A stretch of 64,000 nt of DNA, taken from NCBI RefSeq assembly GCF_002257585.1, contig NZ_CP022743.1, positions 4,216,001-4,280,000 of the forward strand, read 5' to 3'. The stretch comes from Mucilaginibacter xinganensis. Its GTDB lineage: Bacteria; Bacteroidota; Bacteroidia; Sphingobacteriales; Sphingobacteriaceae. Shown in pieces: positions 1-10,072 of the stretch (positions are counted from its first letter, which is position 1; the number at the start of each line of letters is the position of its first letter). A model generated the notes under the pieces. It saw only the letters and a list, made by a program, of their open reading frames with translations, was not told the DNA's origin and ran no database searches. Position numbers and translations under genes: made by a program.

Positions 1-645
1 CACGTCGTAATGGCCATAATAGCTAAATGGCCGCTGGGTAACCTCAAAGGCTGCGGCCCTTTCCGTATTCATTATAAAATTAGCCGACCGGTTGCCAAAG
101 CTGCCCGTGGGGAAGTCAATACCATCCAGGTTATTAAACAGCAGCACGTGGTTTAACGAGTCGGGGTTGGTCCACGTAAACCGGTTTAGGGTATCAGTGG
201 CGCTGTTTCTGCCCGTAAGGCCGTCAATGGTAATGGTGGAAACCCGTGTGGCAAAGTTTTGCGGCTTTGCAGGCATAACCGTTGTTGCCGATACCGCGTA
301 AGTTAAATAGCTAAACTTTAAGCTGTAAGTTTTGCCCGCAGTTAAAAAGGTCGAATCGGCATAAACGTAGGTACCGGCTTTAGTTTCGGTAAGCACCACC
401 GTTTTACTGCCATCGGCTATTGAAAGCTGAAGTCCCTTTATGCCCGCCCCGTATTTGGCGGTATCGGATATATCTTTTTGCTGATAAACCTTTATGGTAA
501 TGGGTTTGCCGGCCATCAGGTAAGCTTCCACTACCGGTAAATTAACGCTCGCGGTGGTTACGTTTTCCTTTTTGCAGGCATACAGGGTAACGGCCAGCAG
601 GCTGCCCAGCAGCATGGCTTTTAGTTTGTATCTCTTTATTTCCAT
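1..645 (-). CDS. DUF4249 family lipoprotein, C-terminus cut by window edge
   Basis: The N-terminal 215 residues are in the window; the gene continues past position 1. The ATG at 645 opens a short charged stretch, a hydrophobic segment and a lipobox-like LYAC-KKE, so a lipidated envelope protein is expected. The following beta-rich sequence (VNLPVVEAYLMAGKPITIKV) is typical of DUF4249 proteins, which in Bacteroidota accompany TonB-dependent receptors. The start overlaps the end of the upstream receptor gene by 10 bp, so the two are probably translationally coupled. The ligand is unknown; an accessory role for the receptor is inferred from the pairing. Confidence 0.8.
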   Translation of the reverse strand, partial: MEIKRYKLKAMLLGSLLAVTLYACKKENVTTASVNLPVVEAYLMAGKPITIKVYQQKDISDTAKYGAGIKGLQLSIADGSKTVVLTETKAGTYVYADSTFLTAGKTYSLKFSYLTYAVSATTVMPAKPQNFATRVSTITIDGLTGRNSATDTLNRFTWTNPDSLNHVLLFNNLDGIDFPTGSFGNRSANFIMNTERAAAFEVTQRPFSYYGHYDV

Positions 646-3401
646 CTTAAGCTTAGCGTAATGTTTGGGGTAAAGCCCAGGTAACTTACATCAGTGGTAA
701 TTGCCTGGTAGTTTTGCAGCTGGTATTCTTTGTACCAGATATTGGTATGATTGTAAACGTTAAAAAGTGAAAGGCCTATGCTGCCGATCTTGTTCCCGCT
801 GATCTTGATCAGGTCGTACGTTGCCGAAAGGTCAAGCCGGTGGTAATCGGGCAGGCGGCTGGCATTTTTTGCCCCCACATTGAAGGCGGTGGTGGTACCG
901 CCGTCAAGCGATGATATGGTATACGACGAGAGCGGTGCCGTATAAGGGTGCCCGGTGCTGAAGAGCCATACTGCCGAGAAATTCCAGCGGTAGTAGTGGT
1001 ACATGTTAATGATCTTAAATTCATGCCGCACATCCTGGTCGGCTGCATAATAGTTGTTGCCAAATACGGCGTACTTGTTTTCGGCGCTGCCCAGTGTATA
1101 GCTCAGCCAGCCGGTGTAGCGGCCCATTTTTTTCTGGATCAGCAGTTCAACGCCCTTTGCCCGCCCGGTGCCGTTATAAAAATCCTGCACCATTGTTGCC
1201 GATGACCCCGGCGAAAACCCGGTTTGCCTAACCGTATATTGGGTAAGGCCCGATAAAGTTTTGTAGTACCCCTCCACATCTATCAAAAACAAATCGTTTT
1301 CATAGCTTACCCCGGCCATGTAATGCCTGGCACTGCCCACGGGGATGCTGGTATTGTTTGACAGCACCCAAAAATTGCGGTTCCCGTTTAAAATATCCTC
1401 GCGGGTTACCTGGTTTATAAACTGGTTAAACTGTCCGGTAGCCGCCTTAAGTGTATAATTTTCACTAAGCACGTAACTGGCCGAAAGGCGGGGTTCCAGG
1501 TACACTTTACCGGTTGGGCCATAGTAAGTGGTACGCAAACCGGGCTGTAAATGCAGTTTGCTGGTGGGGTCATACCCAAGTTCGGCATAGCCGCCGCCCA
1601 AAAAGGCATTGTTGTGCTGGTTTACCAGCTTGTCGGTATCGTTTTGCGTGTAGTTGTATTGTGTTTGCTGATGCGTGGCAAAGCCGCCAAATTCAAGCTT
1701 CAGCCTGTCGCTCATTTCCCAGGCCCATTCAGATTTTACGCCCGCGTCCTTTAAATTATTTTGCTCTACCGTTCCGTTGCTGAAGCTTTGGGAATCGCCG
1801 TTACTGTCGGTAGTGGTGCCCGAGGTGGTACGGTTGCGGTCGTTAAAGTACGATGAATAAGTAAGGTAGGTGTTTGAGTAAACCTTTTTATTAAGCTTAT
1901 GGAACCATTTAACGCTGGTGCCGGTATTGCCGTATTTGGTGTAATCGGTAATGTTGATACCGCCGGTGCTGGAACTCAGTGATGATGGAATTTGCAGCGC
2001 CCTGCTGTTATCGGTTTTATCGTTGCCATTGTAAAAGCTCCAGGTTAATACGTTCTCTTTGTCTATATGATACGTATAGCGGATGTCGGCATCATAAAAG
2101 TGCGATGCGGGGGTAGTTTGTTCCGCTCCGAAGCCGCCCCGGCCAGGCCCGCCACCACCACCACCGGGGGGGCCGCCGCTGCTAACAGCCGAGGTATTAA
2201 ACTGATTAAAGATCTTATCATATAAAGGGCCCTGGTATGACCGCCTGATGGCAAGTACTAACGTTGATTTGTCGTTAACAGGTATTTCGGCAAAGGCATT
2301 TAAGCTTAACAGGCTCAAATCAACCCCAAAGCTGCTTTCATTCTTGTTGCCGTCCTTGCCATTGATCTCGGTAACGCTGGAGAGCCGCCCGCCATAACGC
2401 GATGAAAAGCCGCCCTTATACAACTGCACATCCTTAACTGCATTGCTGTTAAAGGCGCTGAAAAAGCCATACAGGTGGTCAACCTGGTAAATGGTAAAGC
2501 CATCAAAAACCACCAGGTTCTGGTCGGGTGTGCCGCCCCTTACGTAAGCGCCTGATGAGGATTCATTGGTACCGCTTACCCCCGGCATCAGCTGGAAGGC
2601 GCGCAGCACATCTTTTTCGCCCAGGCTCGGCAGCTTATCAAGGTTTGCCGGCGAGAGTTGCAGCACTCCTACTTTTTTAACGTCGGTGTTCATAACACCA
2701 CTTTTTTTGCCGGTAATGGTAACCTCGTTAAGCGTGTTCAATGCCGGTAGCAGGCCCAACAATACCTCTTCCTTTATCTTTTTGGCATCCAGCCGCACCC
2801 GGTCTGGCTGAAACCCCGAATAGGAGGCTTCTACCACGCAGGTGTCTGAAGGCACATTGAACAGGATGAAGTTACCGTCGTTCCGGCTGGTTGCAGTAAT
2901 GTCGGTATTTCTTACCCTCACCGTGGCCGATGGCAGGGGCTCGCCCGTTTCCTGGTTGATCACGCGGCCGCTGATGCTGAACATAAAGTGCGCCGGCGGG
3001 GCCTTGGGCGCAGGCAGCTGTACCGCCTGGATAGCGCCCGATGCCATATTGTTCAGCCTGTTTAATTTCCGCAGCCGGTCCAGGTCGTCCGTATTTTGAA
3101 GGATGTAAATGGCACCGCCTGCTTCTATCCAGTAATGCAGCGAATTTTTGCTGCACACCTGGGATATGGCGTCCTGCAGCGACTCATCAAAAAAGTGCTC
3201 CACTATATCCATCTTGTGCAGCGAGTCGCGTTCAAAAACAATATTTAAATGGTAGTCCGCAGCCAGCGTATCCAGGAACATATCCAGCGGGCAGGTAAAA
3301 AATTTACTAATGCGGTTTTTCTTAAGGATCTTTTGCGTTTGCTGGGCATAAACCAATGAACTAAACCCCAGGATCATCAATAGCAGTATCAGTTTCTTCA
3401 T
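636..3401 (-). CDS. TonB-dependent outer-membrane receptor with STN and carboxypeptidase-regulatory domains
   Basis: 921 residues. A signal peptide ends near residue 19 (SLVYAQ). An STN domain follows (about 35-105), the module that in Bacteroidota can contact an anti-sigma factor or TonB. A CarboxypepD_reg-like domain (about 142-228), a plug with the motif AYVRGGTPDQNLVVFDG, and a C-terminal barrel complete it. A glycine/proline-rich stretch lies near residue 410 (GGPPGGGGGGPGRGGFG). No sigma/anti-sigma pair lies beside it; the nearest regulators are a LytTR/LytS pair just upstream on the same strand. It forms a receptor-lipoprotein pair with the overlapping DUF4249 gene. The substrate is not predictable. 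Confidence 0.9.
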   Translation of the reverse strand: MKKLILLLMILGFSSLVYAQQTQKILKKNRISKFFTCPLDMFLDTLAADYHLNIVFERDSLHKMDIVEHFFDESLQDAISQVCSKNSLHYWIEAGGAIYILQNTDDLDRLRKLNRLNNMASGAIQAVQLPAPKAPPAHFMFSISGRVINQETGEPLPSATVRVRNTDITATSRNDGNFILFNVPSDTCVVEASYSGFQPDRVRLDAKKIKEEVLLGLLPALNTLNEVTITGKKSGVMNTDVKKVGVLQLSPANLDKLPSLGEKDVLRAFQLMPGVSGTNESSSGAYVRGGTPDQNLVVFDGFTIYQVDHLYGFFSAFNSNAVKDVQLYKGGFSSRYGGRLSSVTEINGKDGNKNESSFGVDLSLLSLNAFAEIPVNDKSTLVLAIRRSYQGPLYDKIFNQFNTSAVSSGGPPGGGGGGPGRGGFGAEQTTPASHFYDADIRYTYHIDKENVLTWSFYNGNDKTDNSRALQIPSSLSSSTGGINITDYTKYGNTGTSVKWFHKLNKKVYSNTYLTYSSYFNDRNRTTSGTTTDSNGDSQSFSNGTVEQNNLKDAGVKSEWAWEMSDRLKLEFGGFATHQQTQYNYTQNDTDKLVNQHNNAFLGGGYAELGYDPTSKLHLQPGLRTTYYGPTGKVYLEPRLSASYVLSENYTLKAATGQFNQFINQVTREDILNGNRNFWVLSNNTSIPVGSARHYMAGVSYENDLFLIDVEGYYKTLSGLTQYTVRQTGFSPGSSATMVQDFYNGTGRAKGVELLIQKKMGRYTGWLSYTLGSAENKYAVFGNNYYAADQDVRHEFKIINMYHYYRWNFSAVWLFSTGHPYTAPLSSYTISSLDGGTTTAFNVGAKNASRLPDYHRLDLSATYDLIKISGNKIGSIGLSLFNVYNHTNIWYKEYQLQNYQAITTDVSYLGFTPNITLSLRWK

Positions 3402-3503
3402 TCGGATTGATTTCAGTCAACCGAAAGTGCAGCATACCGCCCGCTCCCGAAAATAAATGAGATGAGCTGTTATAAAGTGCAGATGAAACCCGCAGATGTG
3501 CCT

Positions 3504-4220
3504 TTATTGTTCCAGCTCCCGGCTCGTCATTTTGTGGATCATGTCGCGGTATTTATCGCTTAAAGGCAGCTCGGCATTGGCGGTTTTAATTTTGCCCCGC
3601 CTGATGTGCATTACATAGTCCACATTGATAAGGTACGACCGGTGGATGCGGTAAAAATGGCTTGCCGGCAGCTGCAGTTCCAGCGTTTTGATGCTGGTGC
3701 GTGATATCAGCGGCTTGGGCTGGTTAGCCAGGTTAATCTTTACATAATCCTTCAGCCCCTCCACGTATTCAATATCCTTAAAGCTGATCTTTACCAGGTT
3801 ATAATCGGCATATAAAAAGAAATGGTCCTTGCGCAGCTGTGCATCATCTGCCGACCGTTTACGCAGTTCAAACAGCATATTTACCTTGTTGCATGCTTTT
3901 AAAAAGCGCTCCAGCGGCACCGGCTTCACCAGGTAATCTATCACATCCAGCTCAAAGCCTTCAATGGCAAACTTTTCATACGCGGTAACAAACACAATCA
4001 TGGGTTTTTGAACCAGGCTTTTCACCAGCTGCAAGCCGTTAAGGCCCGGCATATGGATGTCGCAAAACAACAGGTCTATCTCTTCTTCCTGCAGCATAAT
4101 CATCGCCTCGCCGGCTGTGCGGCAGCGGCCCACCACCTGTATGTAGTTTACATACTTCAGGTTATCTTCAAGCAGGTCAAGCGCGAGGGGTTCATCATCT
4201 ATCAGCAGGCATCGCATCAT
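3504..4220 (-). CDS. LytTR-family response regulator
   Basis: 238 residues with an N-terminal receiver domain and a C-terminal LytTR DNA-binding domain. Acidic pocket residues (IDDE, 7-10), the phosphoacceptor D54 in LLFCDIHMPG and K99 in DYLVKPVP are all present, so the receiver should be active. The C-terminal part (FYRIHRSYLINVDYV) is the typical LytTR signature. The start overlaps the end of the sensor kinase gene by 4 bp, giving a two-gene operon with the kinase first. Targets are unknown; the receptor/DUF4249 pair downstream is a plausible but unproven one. Confidence 0.93.
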   Translation of the reverse strand: MMRCLLIDDEPLALDLLEDNLKYVNYIQVVGRCRTAGEAMIMLQEEEIDLLFCDIHMPGLNGLQLVKSLVQKPMIVFVTAYEKFAIEGFELDVIDYLVKPVPLERFLKACNKVNMLFELRKRSADDAQLRKDHFFLYADYNLVKISFKDIEYVEGLKDYVKINLANQPKPLISRTSIKTLELQLPASHFYRIHRSYLINVDYVMHIRRGKIKTANAELPLSDKYRDMIHKMTSRELEQ

Positions 4221-5251
4221 TTAAATTGAAGTTTTAAGGTTACTTTATACGTATTTGTAGTTTTATCGATAATAAGGCTATGCTTGCCGGGATACAGCAG
4301 CTCCAGCCTTCTTTTAACATTGTTCAGGCCAATTCCATGGCTTTCATCTTTATTTTCTTCGGCGGGGTTATAGCTGTTACTAACCATAAAGCTTAAGCTT
4401 TCTTTAGTTGTCCGCAGTGTCAGGTCTATCACGGGCTGCTGAACATCGCCGGTGCCGTGTTTAAAAGCGTTCTCCACAAAAGGGATCAGCAGCATGGGTT
4501 CAATGGTTTGCTGCGGATCGGCAATAGCAAATTCAGCATTGAGCCTTACCACATCTCGGAAGCGAAATTGCTGCAGCTCAATATAGCTGCGCAGGTAGTC
4601 TTCCTTTTGCAGCAGGGTAACTTTTTCTTCATCAGTTATATACAGCATATACCGCATTAGCTTTGAAAGCTGAATCAGCGTAGGCTCTACCGCCGAAGGG
4701 TTTAAACGCGACAAGGCCACCACCCCGTTTATTACGTTAAATATAAAATGCGGGCTGATCTGCGACCGTAAAAAAGCCAGTTCAGACACCAGCGCAGCGT
4801 TGGTAATATCGCGTTTGTTGTTAATGATTTTAAACTGATCGGCCAGGTACCGGTAAGCGAAACTGGCAGCGGTAATGGCAGCCAGCGGAAAAAGGTTAAA
4901 ATCAAAGGGTGGCCGGTGCGGGGCACCGGCAAATTGCGGTGGCAAAGGGAAATGCGGGCGGGTATAAATGATCACCAGGTCGAGCAGCGTGAACGACAGC
5001 AGCAACAAACCAAAGTACAAGCCTATATTTTTATTTTTATTGAGCACCACCGGGATGAGCACAAAGGCATTTAAATAAAACTGGATGGCCAGCACCAGGT
5101 TGAGCACCACAAAATGCTGTGGCTCAAAAAAAGGGTGCCGCGCACTGGCCGGGTAAGGCCTTGAAATGATGGGCGTAATGGTAATAAAAGCCCAAAAAAG
5201 CAGGTGTATAAAAAACTCAATTATCACCGCCGGCTTTAATCGTTTCAGCAT
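4217..5251 (-). CDS. LytS-type sensor histidine kinase (His_kinase domain)
   Basis: 344 residues from the ATG at 5251. The frame stays open to a TTG at 5326, but that start would only add 25 residues before MLKRLKPAVI, so I prefer the ATG. About four hydrophobic segments fill the first 150 residues. The kinase core follows, with the phosphoacceptor histidine in SQISPHFIFNVINGV and the N-box PFVENAFKHG; the G-box SHGIGLNNVKRRLELLYPG is near the C-terminus. This architecture belongs to the His_kinase (PF06580) family that partners LytTR regulators. It overlaps its regulator by 4 bp. No extracellular sensory domain is obvious. Confidence 0.9.
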   Translation of the reverse strand: MLKRLKPAVIIEFFIHLLFWAFITITPIISRPYPASARHPFFEPQHFVVLNLVLAIQFYLNAFVLIPVVLNKNKNIGLYFGLLLLSFTLLDLVIIYTRPHFPLPPQFAGAPHRPPFDFNLFPLAAITAASFAYRYLADQFKIINNKRDITNAALVSELAFLRSQISPHFIFNVINGVVALSRLNPSAVEPTLIQLSKLMRYMLYITDEEKVTLLQKEDYLRSYIELQQFRFRDVVRLNAEFAIADPQQTIEPMLLIPFVENAFKHGTGDVQQPVIDLTLRTTKESLSFMVSNSYNPAEENKDESHGIGLNNVKRRLELLYPGKHSLIIDKTTNTYKVTLKLQFK

Positions 5252-5562
5252 AGTTAAAAAAACGTCAATTAAAAAAGGGTAAGCAAACAGCTGCAACCAC
5301 ACCAACAGTGCCGACCATTGCCGCAATAGCCGTGATAAATATAATCTAAACCTGCCTCAGGGCTCATTTTAAGGCCTTTCTTTAACACAATTTAACTTTT
5401 GGCGAATTAGTGAGAAGCAGTTCTTTTGATGCTGGTAAGCTCCAATGTTTGCACTGCCGGTGCCGGGTTGATTTTTATTTAATGTTTGTAAACCTTAAAG
5501 TAAACTATTAAATTTACGATAAATAAGCTACTTATTTACAACCTGTTACCTTAAATTCAATT

Positions 5563-6312
5563 ATGCCGGCAGAAAACGAAGCTCCCGCAACGGCCACCCA
5601 GCAAAGCAATAAGCCACCACTTACGGGCAATATCTCGGTATGGCTCGGCATTATCACCTCTATAATTACAGTGGCATTAACCATTTACACGGCCTACAAC
5701 AAAGCTAAAATTGACGGGCTGGAAGATAAGCTTAAAGAGCGGTCGACCACCATTGAGGAATCGCGCGAGAAAGTAGAGCGTTACAAGTGGGTTTTCAGCC
5801 TTTACCAGGACCTCACCGACACGGATAAAAGAAAAAGCAAATTTGCCGGCAGCTTAATTACCCTCGCCCTAACGGATGCCGAATCAACAAAGCTGTTTGC
5901 GGGCCTGCAAACCTCAACCGATAAGGTGCTGCAAAACCTGGGTAAAAATGGATTGACTACTATTGGCAATGGTACCATCGTAGCGCTGGTTTCAAAAATA
6001 GATACCCTGAGCGTACCCGACAGAACCAGCGCCGTGGGCGAACTGGAGAAAAACTATGCATCCTCACCTGTTGCCATAACGCTGGTGTTAAACCTTTACA
6101 ATCCCGACAACATAAAAACCATGTCATCAAACGGCGTTATCAATGGGCTGTATTATTTAAACCGCACCACCGCCAAAGTATGGAGCAGGCAGCAAATAGA
6201 CCAGGGCCGCGAAGTTGCCGCACGGATTGCCGCGCTAAACCCCGGAACAAAAACAAAAAACGAACTGGCCAATTTTGTAAAGTTCCTCAATAAAGCATCC
6301 GGGGGCATTTAA
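5563..6312 (+). CDS. membrane-anchored protein of unknown function
   Basis: 249 residues, not recognised. A Pro/Thr-rich N-terminus of about 22 residues precedes one membrane segment (NISVWLGIITSIITVALTIY), then a heptad-like charged stretch (about 50-72) and a helical, soluble-looking C-terminal domain. This would be a single-pass anchor with coiled coil; topology is not determined. The gene stands alone between a divergent kinase gene and a convergent lipoprotein gene, so it is probably monocistronic. Confidence 0.7.
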   Translation: MPAENEAPATATQQSNKPPLTGNISVWLGIITSIITVALTIYTAYNKAKIDGLEDKLKERSTTIEESREKVERYKWVFSLYQDLTDTDKRKSKFAGSLITLALTDAESTKLFAGLQTSTDKVLQNLGKNGLTTIGNGTIVALVSKIDTLSVPDRTSAVGELEKNYASSPVAITLVLNLYNPDNIKTMSSNGVINGLYYLNRTTAKVWSRQQIDQGREVAARIAALNPGTKTKNELANFVKFLNKASGGI

Positions 6313-6369
6313 GGTAATGGTTGTAAAAAAATATCCCCTGCTCTTTACCGCTTATGGAAAAGAGTCAGA

Positions 6370-7077
6370 TCAAATCCCCGCTTTTATGCTGTTAAAGGGC
6401 ACACCCAACCCATCTGCGGCATATTGGGTAAGCACACTATCCTTCACCGTCATATAATCACCGTGCTGGGTAACCAGCCATTTTTCAAGGTTTCCTTCTT
6501 TAACTATTACAGGTACCGTGGCCGATACTACTCTCGCTGCTGAATCAAGCTCAATAATATAGATCTCTTTTTTTTGATCAAGCGGATCGTTAAAGGGGAT
6601 AATAACCGTATGGTTGTAATCGTCAATAAAACGCCCCAATATGTTTTTGTTAGCAATCTCTTTGCTTTGCAGCGATAACAGGTGTTTAGCCTGTTGCTGG
6701 TTCATGCCAAATATTTTAAGGCGCACGGTGTTGCCGTTATCATCCTTCAAGGTATCGTAGCTGGCTACCTGGTTTGCATTTATAAATTTGGCTGCTGCGT
6801 AATAGCTATTTTCGCCGGCGCTGGTCTCGGTATTGCCGGGCAGCAGGAAACTGATGTTTAAGTTCTGGATCTGCGCACTGTCCTTTTTCACCTTACCGGC
6901 AATCAGCAGCAGCTGGGCGCTGGTAAAACGGTTGGCAATGTGCACATTTACCGTAGTGGCCGTATCTGTTTTAAAAACTTTTGATACGGTATAATGAGGA
7001 ATATCCTGCGGCTTTTTGCAGGCGAAAACACTCATTAACAAACAAACTATAACTGTATTCTTTATAAAATTTTTCAT
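6370..7077 (-). CDS. hypothetical lipoprotein
   Basis: 235 residues from the ATG at 7077; an upstream in-frame ATG at 7098 would put seven residues (MICLITG) before the signal sequence. MKNFIKNTVIVCLLMSVFACKKP is a lipoprotein signal with C21 as the probable lipidated residue. The rest is mixed alpha/beta with no motif I recognise. The gene lies only 27 bp after the UbiD-like gene on the same strand, so the two may be cotranscribed, but no functional link is visible. Confidence 0.72.
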   Translation of the reverse strand: MKNFIKNTVIVCLLMSVFACKKPQDIPHYTVSKVFKTDTATTVNVHIANRFTSAQLLLIAGKVKKDSAQIQNLNISFLLPGNTETSAGENSYYAAAKFINANQVASYDTLKDDNGNTVRLKIFGMNQQQAKHLLSLQSKEIANKNILGRFIDDYNHTVIIPFNDPLDQKKEIYIIELDSAARVVSATVPVIVKEGNLEKWLVTQHGDYMTVKDSVLTQYAADGLGVPFNSIKAGI

Positions 7078-7104
7078 TCCCGTTATTAAACAAATCACTG
7101 GTCT

Positions 7105-8946
7105 TTAAATAATTCCGTGCAGTGCGCCGCCCTTTTCGCCCATCTTATCCACCAGCTTTTCAGCCGCCGGGTCTTTTTCCAGCACGGGGGCATGGTGTGG
7201 CTTAATGCGGGCATCAATAATCAGCGGGCCGTTGCAGCCCCAATGCTTATGTTCGGTAAAGCTTTTAATGCCATAAATATCGTGCGATGGGTTGCTGCGT
7301 GTAAAGGTTACCCATACAAAATTATTGATGCTTTGTGCCGTAAACCCGGCATCGTCACAAAATACCATCAGCGGCAGGCCGCTTAGTTCGGCATCCTGCA
7401 AATGTTCATCCAGTATCTCCAGCATCAAAGGCATATCGCTGGTGCGGATATTTTTAGGCACCTCAACAGCCAGCACGCCGGGCATTACCATTTTGTATTT
7501 TTCAAAAGGCCGCGGCAAATCAAAGTTCGCAGGCAGTTCGTTCCAAAGTTCTCTTTTTACCGGCCCTGCTGCGGCAATGGCCACCTTACTGCCTGAGTTT
7601 AGTCCGCTGCCGCTGTAATCAAGGGTATCAATGGTGGTGTTGGTATAAAAGTGAAGGTCGCGGGTAAGGTCTATCCTTTGCAGGATGTGTTTTAAGAAGC
7701 CGCCGATATCATTAACATTTAATTGAGGATCATCTTCCCGGGCGGCAATAAACAGGTATTTAGCCAGGCTCAGCTGCCCCTTGCCTAAGATGTGGTTAGC
7801 AATGGTGAGGATCTCCTGCGGACGCCTTTCGTTATCGCTGTAAGGGGTGTAACGCTCGCTGCCAATGGCAAACAGTAAAGGATGCACACCCGCAGCATCA
7901 ACTGCGTTTACCGCATGCAAACCCGGAATTTCCTTCGGGATAGCCGAGCCGGTGATCTCATGGATCAGGGCACCAAAACTGGTATCTTCCTGCGGCGGAC
8001 GCCCAACAACCGTAAACGACCAAATGGCATCCTTGCGGTGATAAACGTTATGTACTTTTAACAGCGGGAAAGGGTGCTTTAAACTGTAATATCCCAAATG
8101 ATCGCCAAATGGGCCCTCGGGTTTATTATCGTGAGGCATCACGGTTCCGGTTATCACAAAATCAGCATCCGCCGAAATACAGAAACCTTCTTCATCGTAA
8201 AAATAGCGAAAACGGCGGTTGCCAAGCGCACCGGCAAAAGTCATTTCTGACAAACCTTCGGGTAATGGCATTACCGCCGCAACCGGGTGCGATGGCGGGC
8301 CGCCCACAAATATGCTCACCTTTAATGGCTGGCCTTTCGCGTTTGCTTTGGTTTGATGTACACCTATCCCCCTGTGCAACTGGTAGTGCAGCCCAATTTC
8401 TTCATTCAATATATAATCATTACCGGCCAGCTGGATGCGGTACATGCCCAGGTTGGCATTCATAATGCCCGGCTTATCGGCGTCTTCAGTGTAAACCTGC
8501 GGCATGGTTACAAACGGGCCGCCGTCATTCGGCCAGTTTACTATCTGCGGGATGTCACTTATTTTGCATTTGGCAAAGTTTACAGGCGCGCGGCTGCCGG
8601 TTTTCATGGGCAGCGCCGATAATGCCGTAAGCGCTACATTAGCGTATTTAAAAGGATTTTTTATGGCCTTCAGCGGATCAGATTTCAGATCGACCAAAGT
8701 TTTGATCTTATCCAGGGTATCCCTGAAAATAAATTCAGATCTTTCAAGCGTCCCGAAAAGGTTGGATACCGCCGGGAACTTGCTGCCTTTTATGTTTTCA
8801 AAAAGGATAGCCGGGCCTTCATTTTCAAATACACGCAAATGAATGGCGGCCATTTGCAGGTAAGGGTCAACCTCTTCTTTAATACGGATCAACCGACCAT
8901 GTTTTTCAAGATCGGCAACACAGGCTTTTAAACTTGGGTAACTCAT
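7105..8946 (-). CDS. UbiD-family decarboxylase (menaquinone-type, long form)
   Basis: 613 residues from the ATG at 8946 (MSYPSLKACVADLEKHGRL), which matches the family's N-terminus; the frame extends upstream to 9078 but that part looks non-coding. UbiD enzymes are prenylated-FMN-dependent decarboxylases of aromatic or unsaturated acids; the long form of about 610 residues is common in Bacteroidota and is usually assigned to menaquinone biosynthesis. Family signatures include PEGPFGDHLGYYSLKHPFP and VVGRPPQEDTSFGALIHEIT. No UbiX flavin prenyltransferase is in the window. The true substrate is not shown by the sequence. Confidence 0.88.
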   Translation of the reverse strand: MSYPSLKACVADLEKHGRLIRIKEEVDPYLQMAAIHLRVFENEGPAILFENIKGSKFPAVSNLFGTLERSEFIFRDTLDKIKTLVDLKSDPLKAIKNPFKYANVALTALSALPMKTGSRAPVNFAKCKISDIPQIVNWPNDGGPFVTMPQVYTEDADKPGIMNANLGMYRIQLAGNDYILNEEIGLHYQLHRGIGVHQTKANAKGQPLKVSIFVGGPPSHPVAAVMPLPEGLSEMTFAGALGNRRFRYFYDEEGFCISADADFVITGTVMPHDNKPEGPFGDHLGYYSLKHPFPLLKVHNVYHRKDAIWSFTVVGRPPQEDTSFGALIHEITGSAIPKEIPGLHAVNAVDAAGVHPLLFAIGSERYTPYSDNERRPQEILTIANHILGKGQLSLAKYLFIAAREDDPQLNVNDIGGFLKHILQRIDLTRDLHFYTNTTIDTLDYSGSGLNSGSKVAIAAAGPVKRELWNELPANFDLPRPFEKYKMVMPGVLAVEVPKNIRTSDMPLMLEILDEHLQDAELSGLPLMVFCDDAGFTAQSINNFVWVTFTRSNPSHDIYGIKSFTEHKHWGCNGPLIIDARIKPHHAPVLEKDPAAEKLVDKMGEKGGALHGII

Positions 8947-9137
8947 ATATTCAGCAGCAAATGTACACAATGCGCAATAGTTGCAGGGCTGCGGCGTGCT
9001 ACTATATTGTAATTTTATTTGGTGGTGAGCAGGGCACAGCATGCTACTTACACCTCCACTAAATCTATAGACAAACATTAAAGTAAGCGCTTAAAAAAAG
9101 TTATTATTACTTTAGCAGCATCCTATTTTTTGTGCCT

Positions 9138-9974
9138 ATGTCGGTAATTATTTTTACTGTTATTATACTTATTGGCTCCTATTTTGCAGGCTTGCTGGGA
9201 TCGTTAACCGGCCTGGGGGGCGGTGTGGTAATTATCCCGCTACTTACTTTATTGCTCAAGGTTGATATCCATTATGCCATTGGTGCGTCGCTGGTATCGG
9301 TTATTGCAACTTCGTCAGGTTCGGCGGCTGCCTATGTAAAGGAAGGCATCACCAATATGCGGCTCGGCATGTTTTTAGAGATAGCCACTACTGCCGGTGC
9401 CATGTGCGGTGCCATGCTGGCGGTTTATATCCCAACTCAATATATTGCTATATTATTTGGCGTTATCTTACTTTTTTCCGCAATACTTTCTCTGCGCAAA
9501 AAGGCGGAGCAAATTATCACTGAAAAAAGCTACCTGGCTGCTAAACTAAAACTTAACAGCAGTTACCCCACTGCTGCCGGCCCGGTTGAATATAGTGTAC
9601 GTAACGTGGGCGGCGGTTTTGTTATGATGGCATTTGCAGGCGTTATTTCGGGGCTGCTGGGCATTGGCTCGGGTGCATTAAAAGTTATCGCAATGGATAC
9701 CATTATGCGCATCCCTTTTAAGGTGTCAACCACTACCAGCAATTTTATGATAGGCGTTACCGCATCGGCAAGTGCGGTAGTGTATTTGCAACGCGGCTAT
9801 ATTAGCCCGGGCCTGGTTATGCCGGTTGTTATAGGGGTATTGTTTGGCGCTTTTACCGGCTCAAAAATACTGGTACATACCAAATCATCAGGCTGGCTCA
9901 GGTGGGTATTTGCCATTGTGGTATCCTTTTTAGCGGGACAAATGATTTATAACGGAATTACAGGGAATATTTAA
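9138..9974 (+). CDS. TauE/SafE-family sulfite/anion exporter
   Basis: 278 residues from the ATG at 9138; a GTG two codons upstream is also possible. About eight hydrophobic segments and the glycine-rich repeats near the N-terminus (GSLTGLGGGVVIIPLLTLLL) and in the middle (VISGLLGIGSGALKVIAMD) identify the TauE/SafE (DUF81) fold, inner-membrane transporters for small anions such as sulfite or organosulfonates. It is followed after about 100 bp by a DUF1634 membrane protein, a known partnership. The two probably form one transport unit. Substrate unproven. Confidence 0.9.
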   Translation: MSVIIFTVIILIGSYFAGLLGSLTGLGGGVVIIPLLTLLLKVDIHYAIGASLVSVIATSSGSAAAYVKEGITNMRLGMFLEIATTAGAMCGAMLAVYIPTQYIAILFGVILLFSAILSLRKKAEQIITEKSYLAAKLKLNSSYPTAAGPVEYSVRNVGGGFVMMAFAGVISGLLGIGSGALKVIAMDTIMRIPFKVSTTTSNFMIGVTASASAVVYLQRGYISPGLVMPVVIGVLFGAFTGSKILVHTKSSGWLRWVFAIVVSFLAGQMIYNGITGNI

Positions 9975-10072
9975 TTGGGTTGATAGTAAATAGAAAAACA
10001 AAAGGCAAACATCAGCCTGGATAAATAAACAAATGCAGCTGCCATCAACTATGAACGGCTAACTACAAACTA

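Noticed and set aside
2120..2180. Glycine-rich stretch in the receptor as a repeat expansion artefact
   Set aside because: Such GGP-rich loops occur in other Bacteroidota receptors and the frame is intact.
636..5251. Sus-type polysaccharide utilisation locus
   Set aside because: No SusD homologue or glycan-degrading enzyme is next to the receptor; its partner is DUF4249.
8947..9078. Longer N-terminus for the UbiD-like protein
   Set aside because: The added residues lie in the promoter region and do not fit the family; the ATG at 8946 does.
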